A stretch of DNA of 64,000 bases from Hoplostethus atlanticus. Its lineage: Eukaryota > Chordata > Actinopteri > Trachichthyiformes > Trachichthyidae. Positions 41,293 to 54,680 of this stretch are shown piece after piece (the first letter of the stretch is position 1; each line of letters begins with the position of its first letter). The stretch spans positions 1,351,501 through 1,415,500 of the forward strand of contig JAXDDX010000034.1 in assembly GCA_034670405.1 (NCBI GenBank), given 5' to 3'. The notes beneath the pieces are model-generated. The model saw nothing but the letters and a program-made list of their open reading frames with translations, searched no databases and was not told the origin of the DNA. The position numbers and the translations under genes are program-made.

Positions 41293-44290
41293 CTACTGAT
41301 ACAAGACGGAACTAATCTCATCTTTTTGTGGCATCAGGGCTGTCTTCAGCGAGCTTTGACACAGATCTGGAAAGGTTTTGGGGACAAGACGGTAGACCCC
41401 TGAGTCTCCAGGCTCACTTCCTGTCCCAGGGGGTGGAGAGATGGAGAACCTCTGGAGGAGGGAGGTGAAGAAGAGGAAGAGCTCCATTCGGGCCAACTGC
41501 TCCCCCATGCACATCCTTTTCCCTGAATGTGGTGGAGGTAGAGACCATTTAGTTAGCAGGGTTCTGTCACACACTATATCCCTCTTCCCAAAGTGGGTGG
41601 ATATGAGGCAAGATAAGAATTTGTTGTTAAATCTGGGTCCACCTGCAGAGAATGGGAAAAAGGCTTCTCTTTTCCGGAAACATCAGTGCTCATCCAGGAA
41701 GTGTTGAGGGTTGAACTGGTGTGGAGTCTCCCACTCTGTCCTGTCATGTAACACTGAGGACAGGTTGGTCACCACCATAGTTCCCTGTGGGATCAAGGAC
41801 AGCAGGGACATGAATAAGTTACAGACACTTGTAGAAAGTTGTAATGCCAAGTAGCCCCCGGACACAACAATGCTGATCTGAACACATAAGGGTAGTCACT
41901 GGCTATTGTAACCGCAACACTATTATATTGTCACACATCTCTTACTATTACACCATTCAGTATTTTTAAACATTTGACAGAGCAAAGATTTCTGTGATTC
42001 TCGTACCTGGGGGATGAAATATCCCCCTACAGTGCTGTCTCTACTGGACAGCCTAGGGAAATAGAGGGGCAGCAGGTCACCCATCCTCTGGGTCTTGTGG
42101 ATGACAGCCTCAGTGAAAGGCATGTTGGCTCTGTCAGCCAGGCAAGGCTGCCTGGACTGGCCAATCACACGCTCTCTTCCTGCACCTTCTCTGTAGAGAC
42201 AGAAAGGACTACAAGAGGCATGCATGGCTGATGATAAATGGATGGATGGATGGATGGATGGATGGATGGACCGACAAGAGTGGATGGATGGACCGACAAG
42301 AGTGAAGGGAGGTTTCTTTAGCTGGTTCCTTAGTTATTTAAAGGTTGTTTGGTGTGTTTAACTTGTTTGTTTGATGTGCTCACCCTGTATTTCTGGATAT
42401 TTCATCATATAAACGAGAGCCCAGCGTAGCATACTGGTCACAGTTTCTGTTCCAGCCTCAAAAAGAATGCCAAGTTGTCTGCGTTGAACCAACAGCTTCT
42501 ACATCGCTATTTTTCTGAAGAAGGCATAATGTAATTATAGCAATGTCGTCAATGTCAATCTATCAATGTTTGTTGAATAAACGACATTGCATTGGCAGCA
42601 GGATAATAATCTGAGGTATAAGAGAAACGATTTCAGAACAAGCACAATGCAAAAATGTCCAATTTAGTAGTCTTAAAATCTTATTCTACAATTCCTGGTA
42701 TAAATGAAACTTCATCGGAAATAAGAAGTAACTCACCGTATTGGCAGATTTTTTTCATTTGTTTTAAGGAAAATAAAACAGGAAGATGAACCTAAACGGC
42801 CTGTTAAGAAGGACATTTTTGCAGTGCAGACTTAAATGAGACTTGAATCCAATATATTCAGGCCCAACCTTGTCTATTTGACCAATGTAGGCATCAGTGA
42901 GGTCCCGGTGATCAAATGGGTCCCAGTCCCTTTTGTGTTTCTCTATCTCTCTTTTCAGAAATGAGACCAGCTGGGCATAGTTGGAGAAGATGATCTCTGT
43001 CTATCCAGGCCAAAGCCTACCTGAACTCTGGGTGTCCCTACCAGCAGAATGGTCTGCTGGATCAGCTGCAGGAGGCTCTGGAAGTCTGTTGCATTGTAGT
43101 CAAACACCAAGGATCCAATGATGTTGGCAGCAGCATTGTTGATTTTATCATGGGGGTTGAAAGGCCCTGTTAAAAAGAGAAATACATTCAGTTTAACAAT
43201 TTACTATCACAAATCAATCAAACAAAGTGTAAAGTGAAAGTGCTTTCAGTGGTCAGAGATCTAACATTCACACTCAATTATATCATTCAAGATAGGACAG
43301 AGAAACATTTTAAGATGTTTTGCAGTTAATTGACTTTAAAGAAATCCATTTCCTGAACTGGTTAAATTGAAAGTGAATTGACCCAAAAGTTACAAAGCTT
43401 AACATTATCTGACCAATACACAGTTTTTATACTAAAACTCAACAGAATATTAGTTAGTACCCTTTTTCCTGTTTCCTGCTTCACAGAGGAAGAAGAAAGA
43501 AGTTGCACTCCAGCTGAACATGAAGCGAAAGGGTCCTTTTCCCCTCGCCGAAGTATTTCAGGTGGGCAATGGCAAACTGCCTCTGCCGCCTCCATTTGTA
43601 CCCATTACTCATGGAAATGCCTTTGAATACCACATACAAATACTGATTATAAAAAAACCTTCCTTAATAATCTCTCTAAACCAATTGGTCAAACATGAAC
43701 TGTCTGAGACTGCGGGAAAGGAAGTTACACATCTCACCGTTGCCTTTGAAGTCTTTGTCGAAGAGAGGGGATACAAGTCGATCTAAAAAACAGTCTCCTC
43801 GAGTCACCAACACCTCCTTCACTAATCTGTATCCTGACACAGTAACCAACTTGTCTCCACCCCAGTGAACACTGAAAATGTTGCCAAACTGTGCTGCCAG
43901 CTGAAGAGAAACCATCACAGAGAGACAGGTAGCTACTGGCGAGCTACGCCATATAGAGAACCCACACTTGATTTAAACAAATAAACAGACAAACTTGAAG
44001 AACACTGAAATCTGATGTCTGATCCAACCTAAACACACAGACAGAATGGACGGCATCACACCAGAAGAATTGTTATTGCTTTAAGACTCCTTTTTCAGGT
44101 CAGATTCCCTGTGGCATCAATAAAACAGATTGCAGTTTCAATTAAATAATTGTTGCTGCACCTTGTTCATGGCATGATGGTCAAAACCAGAGAAGACATT
44201 CCCCAGGAAGGGCAACGGCCAGGGTCGTTAGGATGGTTAGGAGGGTTTCTGTTCTTCTGAAAATCCACCAGAAGGAGGAAGACAACAAGA
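41293..44290 (-). pseudogene. Cytochrome P450 family 2 (CYP2J-like) pseudogene
   Basis: Nearly the full CYP2 exon set is present but broken. Exon 1 end (to 44162; PLPFLGNVFSGFDHHAMNK) has a frameshift before it and lacks a clear signal anchor. Exon 2 (43738-43900, the usual 163 nt) is intact. Exon 3 (43461-43620) is frameshifted near its end. Exons 4 and 5 are fused (42869-43166) with an in-frame TAG at 43001-43003. Exon 6 (42384-42478) lacks its 5' third but keeps AGTETV. Exon 7 (42007-42190) is 184 nt rather than 188. Exon 8 (41643-41784, 142 nt) has TGA at 41683-41685 just before [13 protein letters not shown]. The last exon (41293-41522) keeps the heme-ligand stretch [18 protein letters not shown] at 41261-41266 follows. 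Live members are ER heme monooxygenases. The exact subfamily is uncertain. Confidence 0.85.
42237..42270. repeat. (GGAT)n repeat in CYP2 pseudogene intron
   Basis: About eight GGAT units, followed by two copies of a GACCGACAAGAGT-type sequence. Confidence 0.9.
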
Positions 44291-44299
44291 AAGAGTGTT

Positions 44300-47200
44300 T
44301 CTATCTCCCCTCCCCTTTCTAAAAGTACAGGTGAAAACCAAAGTGTTGTTTTTCCCCTCGTAAGATTTCAATCGCTTGAATTGAGTGTGGAGAAACTAAA
44401 CACCAAGTGAGGTGCCAGCCAGTAATTCAAGAGTCGAACTCCAACTATCGTGTAACAGCCTCTAAACAAATAGGGAAACAAAAAGCGACCAGGAGGCCAG
44501 AAAGTTGATTAAGCTCTACTTTGCTTTTCCCTCAAATAAAACAATTTTGCAAAAACACCTGCAAAAACCTGTGACCATCTCTACTTCTTCGCTTGTACTA
44601 AAAAAAAAAATCACAGTCTTTCACTTGTTTGTTCCTGTAGATCAGAACACAAGGACTGTATGCGTGCTGTCAAGACTGCCTTAAAGTCGCAGACCGGCGG
44701 ATGTCAGCCACAACAAATGTTGCACGGGGCCACAGCTGAAACACTGATAGTTTATGATGCTGCAGTGATTTTTATTAAATGATCGGTAAGATTCAATCAC
44801 CATGTAACAATGTGCGAAGGTTTTACATTCGACCCAAGTAAAGAACGTGGATGTTTTGTCACTGCAGGTGCATCAAATTGTGCCATGAAAGAACTGGCTA
44901 GTAACAAAGAGGACTGTGGGATCTCAGTGAAAACTCCTGGATGCTTAGACCCGACCACTAGATGGCACACCAACACCAATACATACCAACGCAATATCTT
45001 TTCTTCCAATCTGCTCAGAGCCGGGTAATAATGAACACAAAGCCCTTGCACCTGGTTTAAATTTTCCCACCGCAACATTTGGTTGAAATTCACACTAGGA
45101 CGAAACCTTACAGTCGATACAGTGGTCCGGTTTTTCTGAGAACTGGTTGGGGGGGAGGTGTGACGTCTTTTAGCGGGCCTCAAACTGTTAAATGCCATGA
45201 CAAAACCTGCCACTGACAGGTGTGGTGGCTTGTCGGGCGGCGATGGTATTCTGGATCATGAGGTGGCAGTGTTATACACCAATGAATCATCCAATTGTCT
45301 CTGGGCAGAAAAAGCTGAGAGAAATGTGGTGAGAAAAAAGGACCGAGGAGAATGATGTCATCCTTTAAAGGGATAGTTACAGAATAAATTGCACAGTTAC
45401 AACAGGCAGGTTGCAATGGAGCTGAGGTGACAACACGATACACCGATGTTTATGATCGGGTGTGTGTGTGTGTGTGTGTACGCGCTTATGTGTGTCTGTA
45501 CGGCTGCATTAAGAGACAGACAGGCGGACGGACGGGATGGATAGAGAGACAGGAGAGGACAGATGAAAGACAGACAGAGCGGTTAAGTCAAGAATCTGTC
45601 TAACATCTTCCACTGTGTAAAAGCCGTGGCCCGGGCTCTGCCTTGTTTGCATATGACCTCAGCTCCAACGCCTTAGGCTAAACAGAAACACCATCCATTA
45701 TGAGGAGCGGTTAACCAGCTCTCTCCCAAATTACAGTGACGCTGGGTTCCCATTTTACTGATTTAGCGGTTGTGTGGTTCCCCCTCTCATGTTACTGACT
45801 GTTTTAGTGAGACGTACTCACGCAGACTTTCCTCCCCTTGTAAGAAAAAGTGAGCAGGGTATTTGTTAGCCATTAAAGGTCCGCCGACTGAAACAGCGGT
45901 TGTACATCCACAACGGGGCCTACAGAGATGATCTGGTGACACAAAGCACATTTGGCCCATATTCATTCAAGTATGTGGGAATAGTAGTTTAACATGTTTT
46001 TCTGGATAAAACCTGGGCACTGTTTTTACCTTTTTAAGTCATTAACCGTAGCTGAAGCTAAACCCATACAGTCATCCGAACAGAGCAGTAATGAGAAGCA
46101 CCACCATTACAGAGCCGGGCTTCTCTGCCGGGATCAAATCGTAGAAGAACAACCTTCAGTCTGATGTGCTCCGACAAACCGAGGAGGGAGATTTTACCAC
46201 CGTGACCAAGAGACCAAGTCGGAGGTTTTTCTACAAGTGGCGGAACCTCCCCATGACAGGTCCTGACAGTCCTATTTCATGAGCAAGTAGGATCGCAGTG
46301 ACTGAATCGCTTGTGCTTTCCCCTCTTGCCTTCTATCCGTCTATTTAAAGCTGGGTCGGGTCAGTGGTCTCGCTGCGGCGTGATCGTGATTGGCAGCTGT
46401 GCAGAGGTGTCCAGATAACACCCTGGTTATAGAGCTGACCCTGCTTTTAACCCCATGGCACATCTCCTGTCTTCACCCAACCTCCCTCCCTCCGGGCCCA
46501 GCCGGACATTTACCCAGCGCCTTGTGCTCCTCCTTCTCAGAGATAGCTGCCCTTCTTGTAGAATTGACCTTTGACCTCCTGGGCTAAAGGTAAGGTAACC
46601 GCTAATACCATGCCATGAAGCTACCAACACACTTCCTCATAATGCAGTTTAGTCGGTGCACCTTCTTAGTACGTCAATAAAAATGTTTTTAAAAAATATC
46701 AGTATGTGTGTCTGACAAGTTTAATTTAGCAGGGGAGTTTTCAAGGGAGAGTCCGGTGTAGGGAACATGTCTTCCAGCAGATATGTCCTTGTCTGAATGC
46801 CTGGATGGTTGCAATGCTCTCTCCCTTCCCAGCACTAATCGAGGGATTTTCCTTCCCGCCGTCTCCTGCTGGAACACTATTTCCGGATTGTGTCGTTCAT
46901 TTACTTGGTTTCGCAAAGCACCCGGGAATGAGAGGCCATGGAAAAGAGAGTGTGGCAATGTGGCTACGGCGGTAGGGAGGGGAAGACAGGGAGAGAGAGA
47001 GAGGGGAAGCGAGAGGAGGGGTGCAAGACAGAGCGAGAGCGCTGGATCAGGTCCCTAACCGGTAGAGACAAGCCCAAGCGATGGCCTTTACCAAAATAGC
47101 ACAAGCAAGCATCCTTGTGGGTAACATAAATTTGAGCATGATGGGTGTAATCAAACTGAAAGGGGTTAGACACGCAACATAAACTATCTTCATGAGCAAG

Positions 47201-50200
47201 TGATGAGGTTGAGGATTCCTTTGTCACAATCATTGTGTCTCTGCCTCCCTGCCCTGTCTGTCTGTTTGTTTGTCTGTCTCGCTGTTTCATACAACATCCT
47301 ATTACACCGCTACTTCTCTGAGGCACAAGGCTGCAAGTGGCGTGTTTACCTTGTGACATTTCCAGTGTTGACAAAGGCTAACCCTCTCTGATAGGCATTA
47401 TTGTAAAAGAAGGGTGGTCATACAAGCTTAACAGGCCTTTGACCTTCAAGCAGCCACCTGACATACTCCATCCTCGTTAGATGACTGAACAGGATTCAAT
47501 CTATGCACTAAGCTCATCTTTGTCCTGACTCCAGGGGGGCCATCGGGCGCAAGGAGGAAGAGTGGGACAACAAGAAAAATATAAAGTAGGCTAACGGGAA
47601 GCTTTTTCAACCAACTTCCTAAACTCTTTGATTACTTTCTGGATTAATCTGTGACAGAATGCAGTGAGAGGGATTCTTCATCCAAGTCATTCTGCAGAAA
47701 AACACCAAAAACACAAAACTCCTCTTCCATTAAAATAGCTATAGATTACGTACCAGCTACCAATAGGTCACAAGAATTAAATGAGATAAAATAGGTACAT
47801 ATTCTGAGGTCACCATGCAGTTTTATGGTACGGTAATCTCTCTCTTGCAGAATCTCTTGTACCAAGATTGACTGTGTCGTGAAAAGGCCACACAGTGCAG
47901 AAGCGAAGTGGAAAGATGCCAGTAACTTTGCTATAGATGTTATGACAGCAAACGTAATCAGTATTTTGGAACATTCGGCATTGGTACAAGCTGTATTAAT
48001 CATGTCATTTAGATGTGTGGGGAGTTTATGTGCCATAAACCACCGAGTTTATTCATTTTGTCACGTAGAGGATTAGAGAGCATAGAGGGCAGAGCACAGT
48101 GACTCTTGATAACTTCAGTTTACATTTATTCTGTTCTGTCATGTCAGACAATATTTTGTTCTCATGCCATTTATTTTTCTAAACAGAGTGAACTATTTAT
48201 AAAGGTAAGAAAGAAAGAAATCGGATAACACTCTCTCTCTAAATAATAATACGACCCTTGGGATGATCGATTTCTATGAGAGTGAACTCAAGTTCGTTGC
48301 TTAGAAATCGTAGGACGAATAGGTCAAAAGCAGTACCTAGTTCCAAAAGCAACCGAGTATTTTTTAGTTTTTTTTTTAATTGACTAATCTACAGTGTAAT
48401 ATAAATTGAACTTGAACAAATATATATGAATCATATTCATACAATGGCAAAAGCAAGAAAGACCTACTTTGGCTTACAGTTGATATAACTTAATAATACT
48501 TAATCTTTTCTGAAGTACTCTAACTCCATTACCACAGAAACTAAGGGCAAAAGGTAGAGTCAAATGGTTAATGACATTATTAACCTTCTGCCCAGCCCGT
48601 GGCTTTAATGCACTGAGGTAACTGAGGTAAATCCCAATCCATGACGCAGAAAATGAGTTAACTTGCTATCCCCGTTGCTCAGTGTTGTCTCATTTACGCA
48701 GGTCACTGATGCTGCTATTGTTTGTGCTGGAGTTGTGTAATCCTAGATTCTTTTGTCCTATCCTCTTATTGTTGTGGCTCCTCACTGACTGCTTAACACA
48801 TGCTGAAATAACTTCCTTAAGACCAATGTAAGCAAATACCACTCAGGAGTGTTTGTGTAAGTGTATATGAGTGTGTGTGCGGGTGGGGGGGGGGATGGGG
48901 GGGGTCTTGCGTGTGAGACACAAGTGGTTTATTTTGTCAGCAAAATGTCAATCTGTCTTTGCAAGGTTATCCCACATGATCTCCCTAAATGCACAGGGCT
49001 TGGTTGGTCCATCTGGTTGGCAGTTGAGCGTTATCCCTCCCAACACCCACCACCACTACCCCGGGTCTGGAGGGCTCGTCTTCTACCTCCCACTGAGAGG
49101 ATATGAAAAGTCCAACAAAGGTTTTCATTCTCTTCCTTTCGTGTCAGATGTTTGGATCGGTGTAATCCTCGGTGTCTAGAACATGTGTACAGTGGTTCGG
49201 TTGCTCCCTAACAACTAACTTGACAACTAAACAATGGCTTTTATTGAGAAGGGGCACTCTTAAGTCTAGATGCAGGAAAATACCCCACACTCTCATATAT
49301 GCACAACCACACACACGGACACACGCATGCATACACACACAGTACCAGCCAGGCAACCACCCAACGTCCCCTAAAAAAGTCCAAATAGCAGATCCATGTC
49401 CAGTCCAAACTGCCCTGGGCTCCCCTAAGCTATTCAGCGTGTGCAAATGAAAGATGTGTCTTGGAACAGCGAGAGCCTCTAGGCAGAGCAGAGCTAGCTA
49501 GCACACAGACATACACAGCAGCCCTCTGGACAAGTTTGGCACCCACACCGGCAACTGTGGGCCAAAACTCATGTTGCGTGCTAACTCTCTCCCTCCCCCA
49601 TCCCCTCATGCTATCCCGCTCTGCAATTATATGCTGCGCTCCCACCCAAACATGCAAGAATAGGCCTTCTCAGTCAACAGACAAACCGAGTCATTCTGTC
49701 CTCAAACCATGACATCATGACCATTTGACTTAAGCGTGAAATTCAAGCTTAATTTAACTTTGTCAGGAAAAACTGTTGCATGTCACACTGAATGCACAGC
49801 AATGTCACGGTGGGAACAGTAACTTTATGCAATTCTGAAGTGGCACAGCTAATTTACATACTCATGAAGAATATGTGAGTCATAAGACAATCTCAAATAT
49901 CATGCCTGTACTGTTAGAAGTTACACGATTGGGCTCGTGCAGGTTAAGAATAATGTTTAGTCTCTAGAAGTTTCACGGGGGTTAGAGGCCTGTGAAGCAT
50001 CTATCAAACTGCTGACAGCTATTGTGTGAAGCACACCTCATTTTCAAAATCTGCCCCGCAACAGAGTCCTCTTTCCTGTCCTTGCGGCTCTGGGAGGGGT
50101 TCTTAATAGTGTGTGAGCACGGGCGTGCGTGCACGTGCATGTATATATGACAGAACCGAACCAATGGCAGGCACCTCAGCGCAGCCCAGCTCTCTCAACA

Positions 50201-53200
50201 AAGACTGGTGGGTTTCACTGCAGCCCCTCTCGCTCTCCCACACGCTCATAAATAACCACAGAGTATCTGCCTTGGCCAGGGGGAGAAAAAGGAGAGAAAA
50301 GAGCCATTTAGGCAGCTCCTCTCCTCTCATGCCTTCCAACTGACCTTTTCTAAGGGTCAGTCAGTCCAACCACCGCTCAATACCCCTCCTCCCCCTCCCC
50401 TCTCTGTCTCCTGACACTAACCTGAATCGTCCCCAACACTGGTGCTGCGGAGAGAAGCCACTTAGTAGCCTCGGGTCATTGTAAAGGAGCATTTAAGACC
50501 TGAGGGGAAGGCATAAAGCCTCACAAGCTCTCAGTCCCAGAGCAAGTGAGATGGCAGCCAGGGTCAGAGGTGAAGGTCACAACATGGGAGGAGGGGAATA
50601 AATCCTGTAGCATGGCTGACAATGGCTGCTATCCCCACTGACAATGATGCCATTGTGGGCTATGGGTTGCTTAGTGTGTCCTGGAGCTGTGCCTAATAGA
50701 GTTATAGTGCTGATGTGATGGCTGTGTTGCAGAGGAGAGAGTAGTGTCCTTTTATATAGCTTCACAATTTTGCTCTGCATGAAAGCCTGGGATTGTGTGC
50801 GTGTATGTGAGTGTGTGTGGTTACTAGCTTAACTTCACTGAGCTTCAAGCCACGAAGCCGTTGCTCAATGACACACATGACTCGTCTCCCTAAATACCCA
50901 TAGTTGACAAGTGACATCATACAAGATCAGCTGATTTCAATGTGCAGGTGGGGTGATTTCAGCATGACTGAGTTCACTTGTTCCATTTGTAAGCCTAAGG
51001 ATAGAAAAAATACAGTAACACAGCATTAAAGAACTGACAACATCTCGTGGATATATTCTGCCTGAGCTCTTCTTGGTCCGGCCTTTATTTGGCACTCCAC
51101 TTAAGCAGAGAGAGGGGGAAGGCCATTGACACCACAGGATCATCATCTTCAGCATAACTCAGACACTCAGATGGTAAATGTTATGGGGCGGCATGCCACG
51201 AGCACCTCAGATGTCACCTCTGTTAGAGAGATTAGGCTCAGGCAGAATGGAGTGACAGATGATGAGTGGTGGGTATGACCACCGGGGCCGAATGGAGGCA
51301 GAGGACGAATCCTGGCTGCTAGAGACTAGAGCAGTAGACAGGACAGGCAAATCGGATAGACGAGCAGACAGACAGACAGACAGACAGACAGACAGGCAGA
51401 CAGACAGGCAGACAGGCAGAAACTGGAGAGTTTGGATAAACGGTATGTCACTTTTGCTGATGTCTATAGTTACAGTAGCCTCCAATTTGACATTCCCTCC
51501 ACCAAACATTGGTTTTCTGCTTTTTTTCCCTTTCTTTTTGGCTTCTCTTTGACCTCCTTAAAAGAACAAGCTATGTTTCCCAGGGCCCAGCTATTTGAAG
51601 CCCATAGTTTTGGTCATCCAAAGTTTTCTGTTCCAACTCAAGCCGTTCAGACACTGTCCCCACTTACATTTCCACAATGGCAGGGTCCTGGGGGCCAGAC
51701 CATAGCCGCCCTACACTCTGCCCGCAGTTGAGTTGCCTCTGGCAGGACTGCTGCATGCTTTGTGTGCTGGTTCTGGCCGCCGATCAGGGAAACCCCACAG
51801 TCTCTCCATGGTGAATGTCGAACACCCTGCCAAGACCATTATGCATCCCTTCAATGGCCGTGAATAGCAGCACACTACAGTACAGCAGATTTGAGAGATG
51901 TGCTATCCACCCAGTGCACAAGACCATGACAGATACCGATGTTGGTAAACTGAACTAATCCCTGACAGGGTTTCTCTGTGTTGAGTCTTTGAGTTTTTTT
52001 CTTATGGACAAACAAAACATAGCCAGATAGGATTTGTGCTACATTGATTGTACAGGAAATATGAACACAGTTGATAAATGATGTCAGTCTAAACAAGCAT
52101 TTCTCTCAAATGCCAGGATTTTTCCCTGGAGTCAAATACTAGTTGTTGTAATTTAGTGCAACTAAGGGAACAAGAACAGCAAGCATATTATACACAGGTT
52201 TTACAGTTTGTTAACACATGAGGAATTGAAGCTAAGATTGAAGCTTATTCTCCTTGTGCACTCATTCCACGTTGTTCTCGATAAAAGCTAAATGACAAAA
52301 ATGTAAAAGTAGAAGTAATCAGAGTTTAAATGTTATCTATATTTAGCTCAGGGGAGCATCTGTCCAGATTTAATACTTCACACAGTACACTATATTGTTG
52401 TGTGGGATATCAAGATGAGTCACATCAGCTAGCAGGCAGCTGGCAGGCTTGCAGTATCAGCCTATCCTGTTAATCTCACGATTAGCCTTCACTGATCCCA
52501 TCAGGACTGCCTAGATCTGGGGTGCAGAGCCTAAAGGTTTATCCTGCAAGTTGACCCTCCCACACTCTGACCATAACACGCACAAATGTGGCACACGCAC
52601 ACACACACACACATACAAACACTCGATACACAGTACACCCTCAGTCAAATAGTCTGGCTTCTTGTAATACTTATCATAAAGACCAGGATCCATGCTCGCC
52701 ATGCCCATGCCTGTCCCCCCATACACGTCTGGAGCCCCGATGCCGTTGTGTTGGCAGAGGGTGGTAGTAGTGAACAGTGTCACAAGGGTCAGGCCGAGAA
52801 GTCAAGGGGGCAAATTCTGTGCACTTCTGACACCACGGGGGGATGGGCAGCAGCCAAGTGGCATGCCATGACAGGCTTCAGGGCTTCTTAGAGTAGGAGC
52901 ACATGAAAAGCACGCAGACACGCACTCACACATGGCATACGATCCTACACGTGAACACACATGCGTGCACACACCCAGACAATTACACACCTGTCAAATG
53001 GTGGCTCTAATGCCTACAAGAAGCTTCATCATCTTCCCCCAACTGCCATTTCCACATCTCTACAGATCCTTTAGGTGCAGCTCTGCAAGTTAGTCATCGT
53101 TTGCATACATATTCAAACGAGACAAGGAAAACTATTTCTTCCAAAAATGTTAATACTAATTGTGCAGGTGTTTGCATGAACCAGCCACATGCACGTGAGA

Positions 53201-54600
53201 GTGTGCGTTTGTGTGTGCTCTCCAGCCATGTTTAGCTCCATCAAGGCAGTTAGTTTAGATCGTTTCATGGGCACTGACTGGACACAGGAAAGAATCATTT
53301 TACTGATGGGAAAAAGGAATGCTGGAGGCAATTACCTCCTGACTCTCTGTCTGTGGGTCAAAAGGGGGCTGGCCATAAATGCCTGGACACCAACAGAGAG
53401 AGACCTCTGACCATACAGGCCTTGTTTCACTCTCCCTGCAGACACTAATGGCAGCTGGTGGAGGCCCTGGTTGTTTAAATCACAGCACAATGTGGTTCTG
53501 TGTCAAGACTGGACAACAACACATGTATTCATAAAACACTAATACATACGGAGATTGTAATGGTAATACTCGGGGCATTTAATATAACACAATAGAAACA
53601 TCAGAAAGACTCATCTTTAATCAAATGTTTCTCTGTGCTATTCTGTTTCATTTCAGTGGCATATATAGCTATAACACACCTGCTATTACCTACAGTGTTC
53701 TCAAAAGGATGATCTAAGAAGTCATTTTTGCTGTTGAACATGTTTGACAAGCTCAACAAGAATATTATACACGCTTGCCAAATAGATGCTTCCCTGTCAC
53801 CGTTCAGACATGGTCTCTAAAGACTTTAGCCTACTACTCTCTGGATGCCGGACAGTTGAGGACAGCTTACACAGCATGACGTAATTACATTGTAATATAT
53901 CACCAATAATAAGAAAACGCTTTGATCCACAACCCTATAAAATATCCAAATGCAATAAAGAAAAAAATCTCATCAGATTGATGCCAGCATAGCCTATTCA
54001 ATGATTCAAGCTAATAGTACCCGTAATCATTAGTATATGTATAATTAAGGTTTTGCTTTTTCATTCATACAATGCAAGGAATTTTTCAGCTGTGCGGCTT
54101 GAGGAGAGTTGAATGAACCGATCTGGACTGTACCATTACAACGTAGGGGTGAAGGGGTAAAAACTGCCTTCAGTTATCTGTAAATTGAAATTCGAAATAA
54201 TTTTGCAGCATCGGCTCACTAATGTTATTGTTATTAAAACATGCAATCTATGCCTAATTGAGTGTATTGTACGTGCCCAAAAATCCCTTTAAGAAAGAAC
54301 CCCCCTCTTTTACAGCGGCAGGTTGGACCTTCCAAAGATGATGTTACAGACAGCTCTTTAAAGTCCCTTCACTTCCGAGATGAAGTAAAGCAGAGCTGCC
54401 CCACGTACAAGGAGGACATGGACTGACAATCTATCTCGCCATTAAATCCTCAGTTAGACAGGCTATGTTGACAGGACACGTTTGGATGTTGGGATGTTTT
54501 CTGGAGTCGGAATCGGGGGCCTTTTTTACTATCCGAGTCTATGGTAGGACGTGGCGTCCACGGCTGCATTGAAGTAACTTAGGCCGATTTGCTGCAAAAG
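44300..54600. other. About 10 kb without a recognisable gene
   Basis: Open frames here are short and lack family signatures or splice structure. Simple repeats include (GT)n at about 45461-45478, a G run at about 48885, and (ACAG)n at about 51364-51420. The interval may hold regulatory DNA for pik3r3. One candidate exon is noted separately at 52.6 kb. Confidence 0.55.
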
Positions 54601-54680
54601 AAACTCGCATTTCTTTGTTCCACGCGTCGAAACGCAAAGAAAAAATAACAACTACTCGGACTAACTCTTCTGAAACCGGA

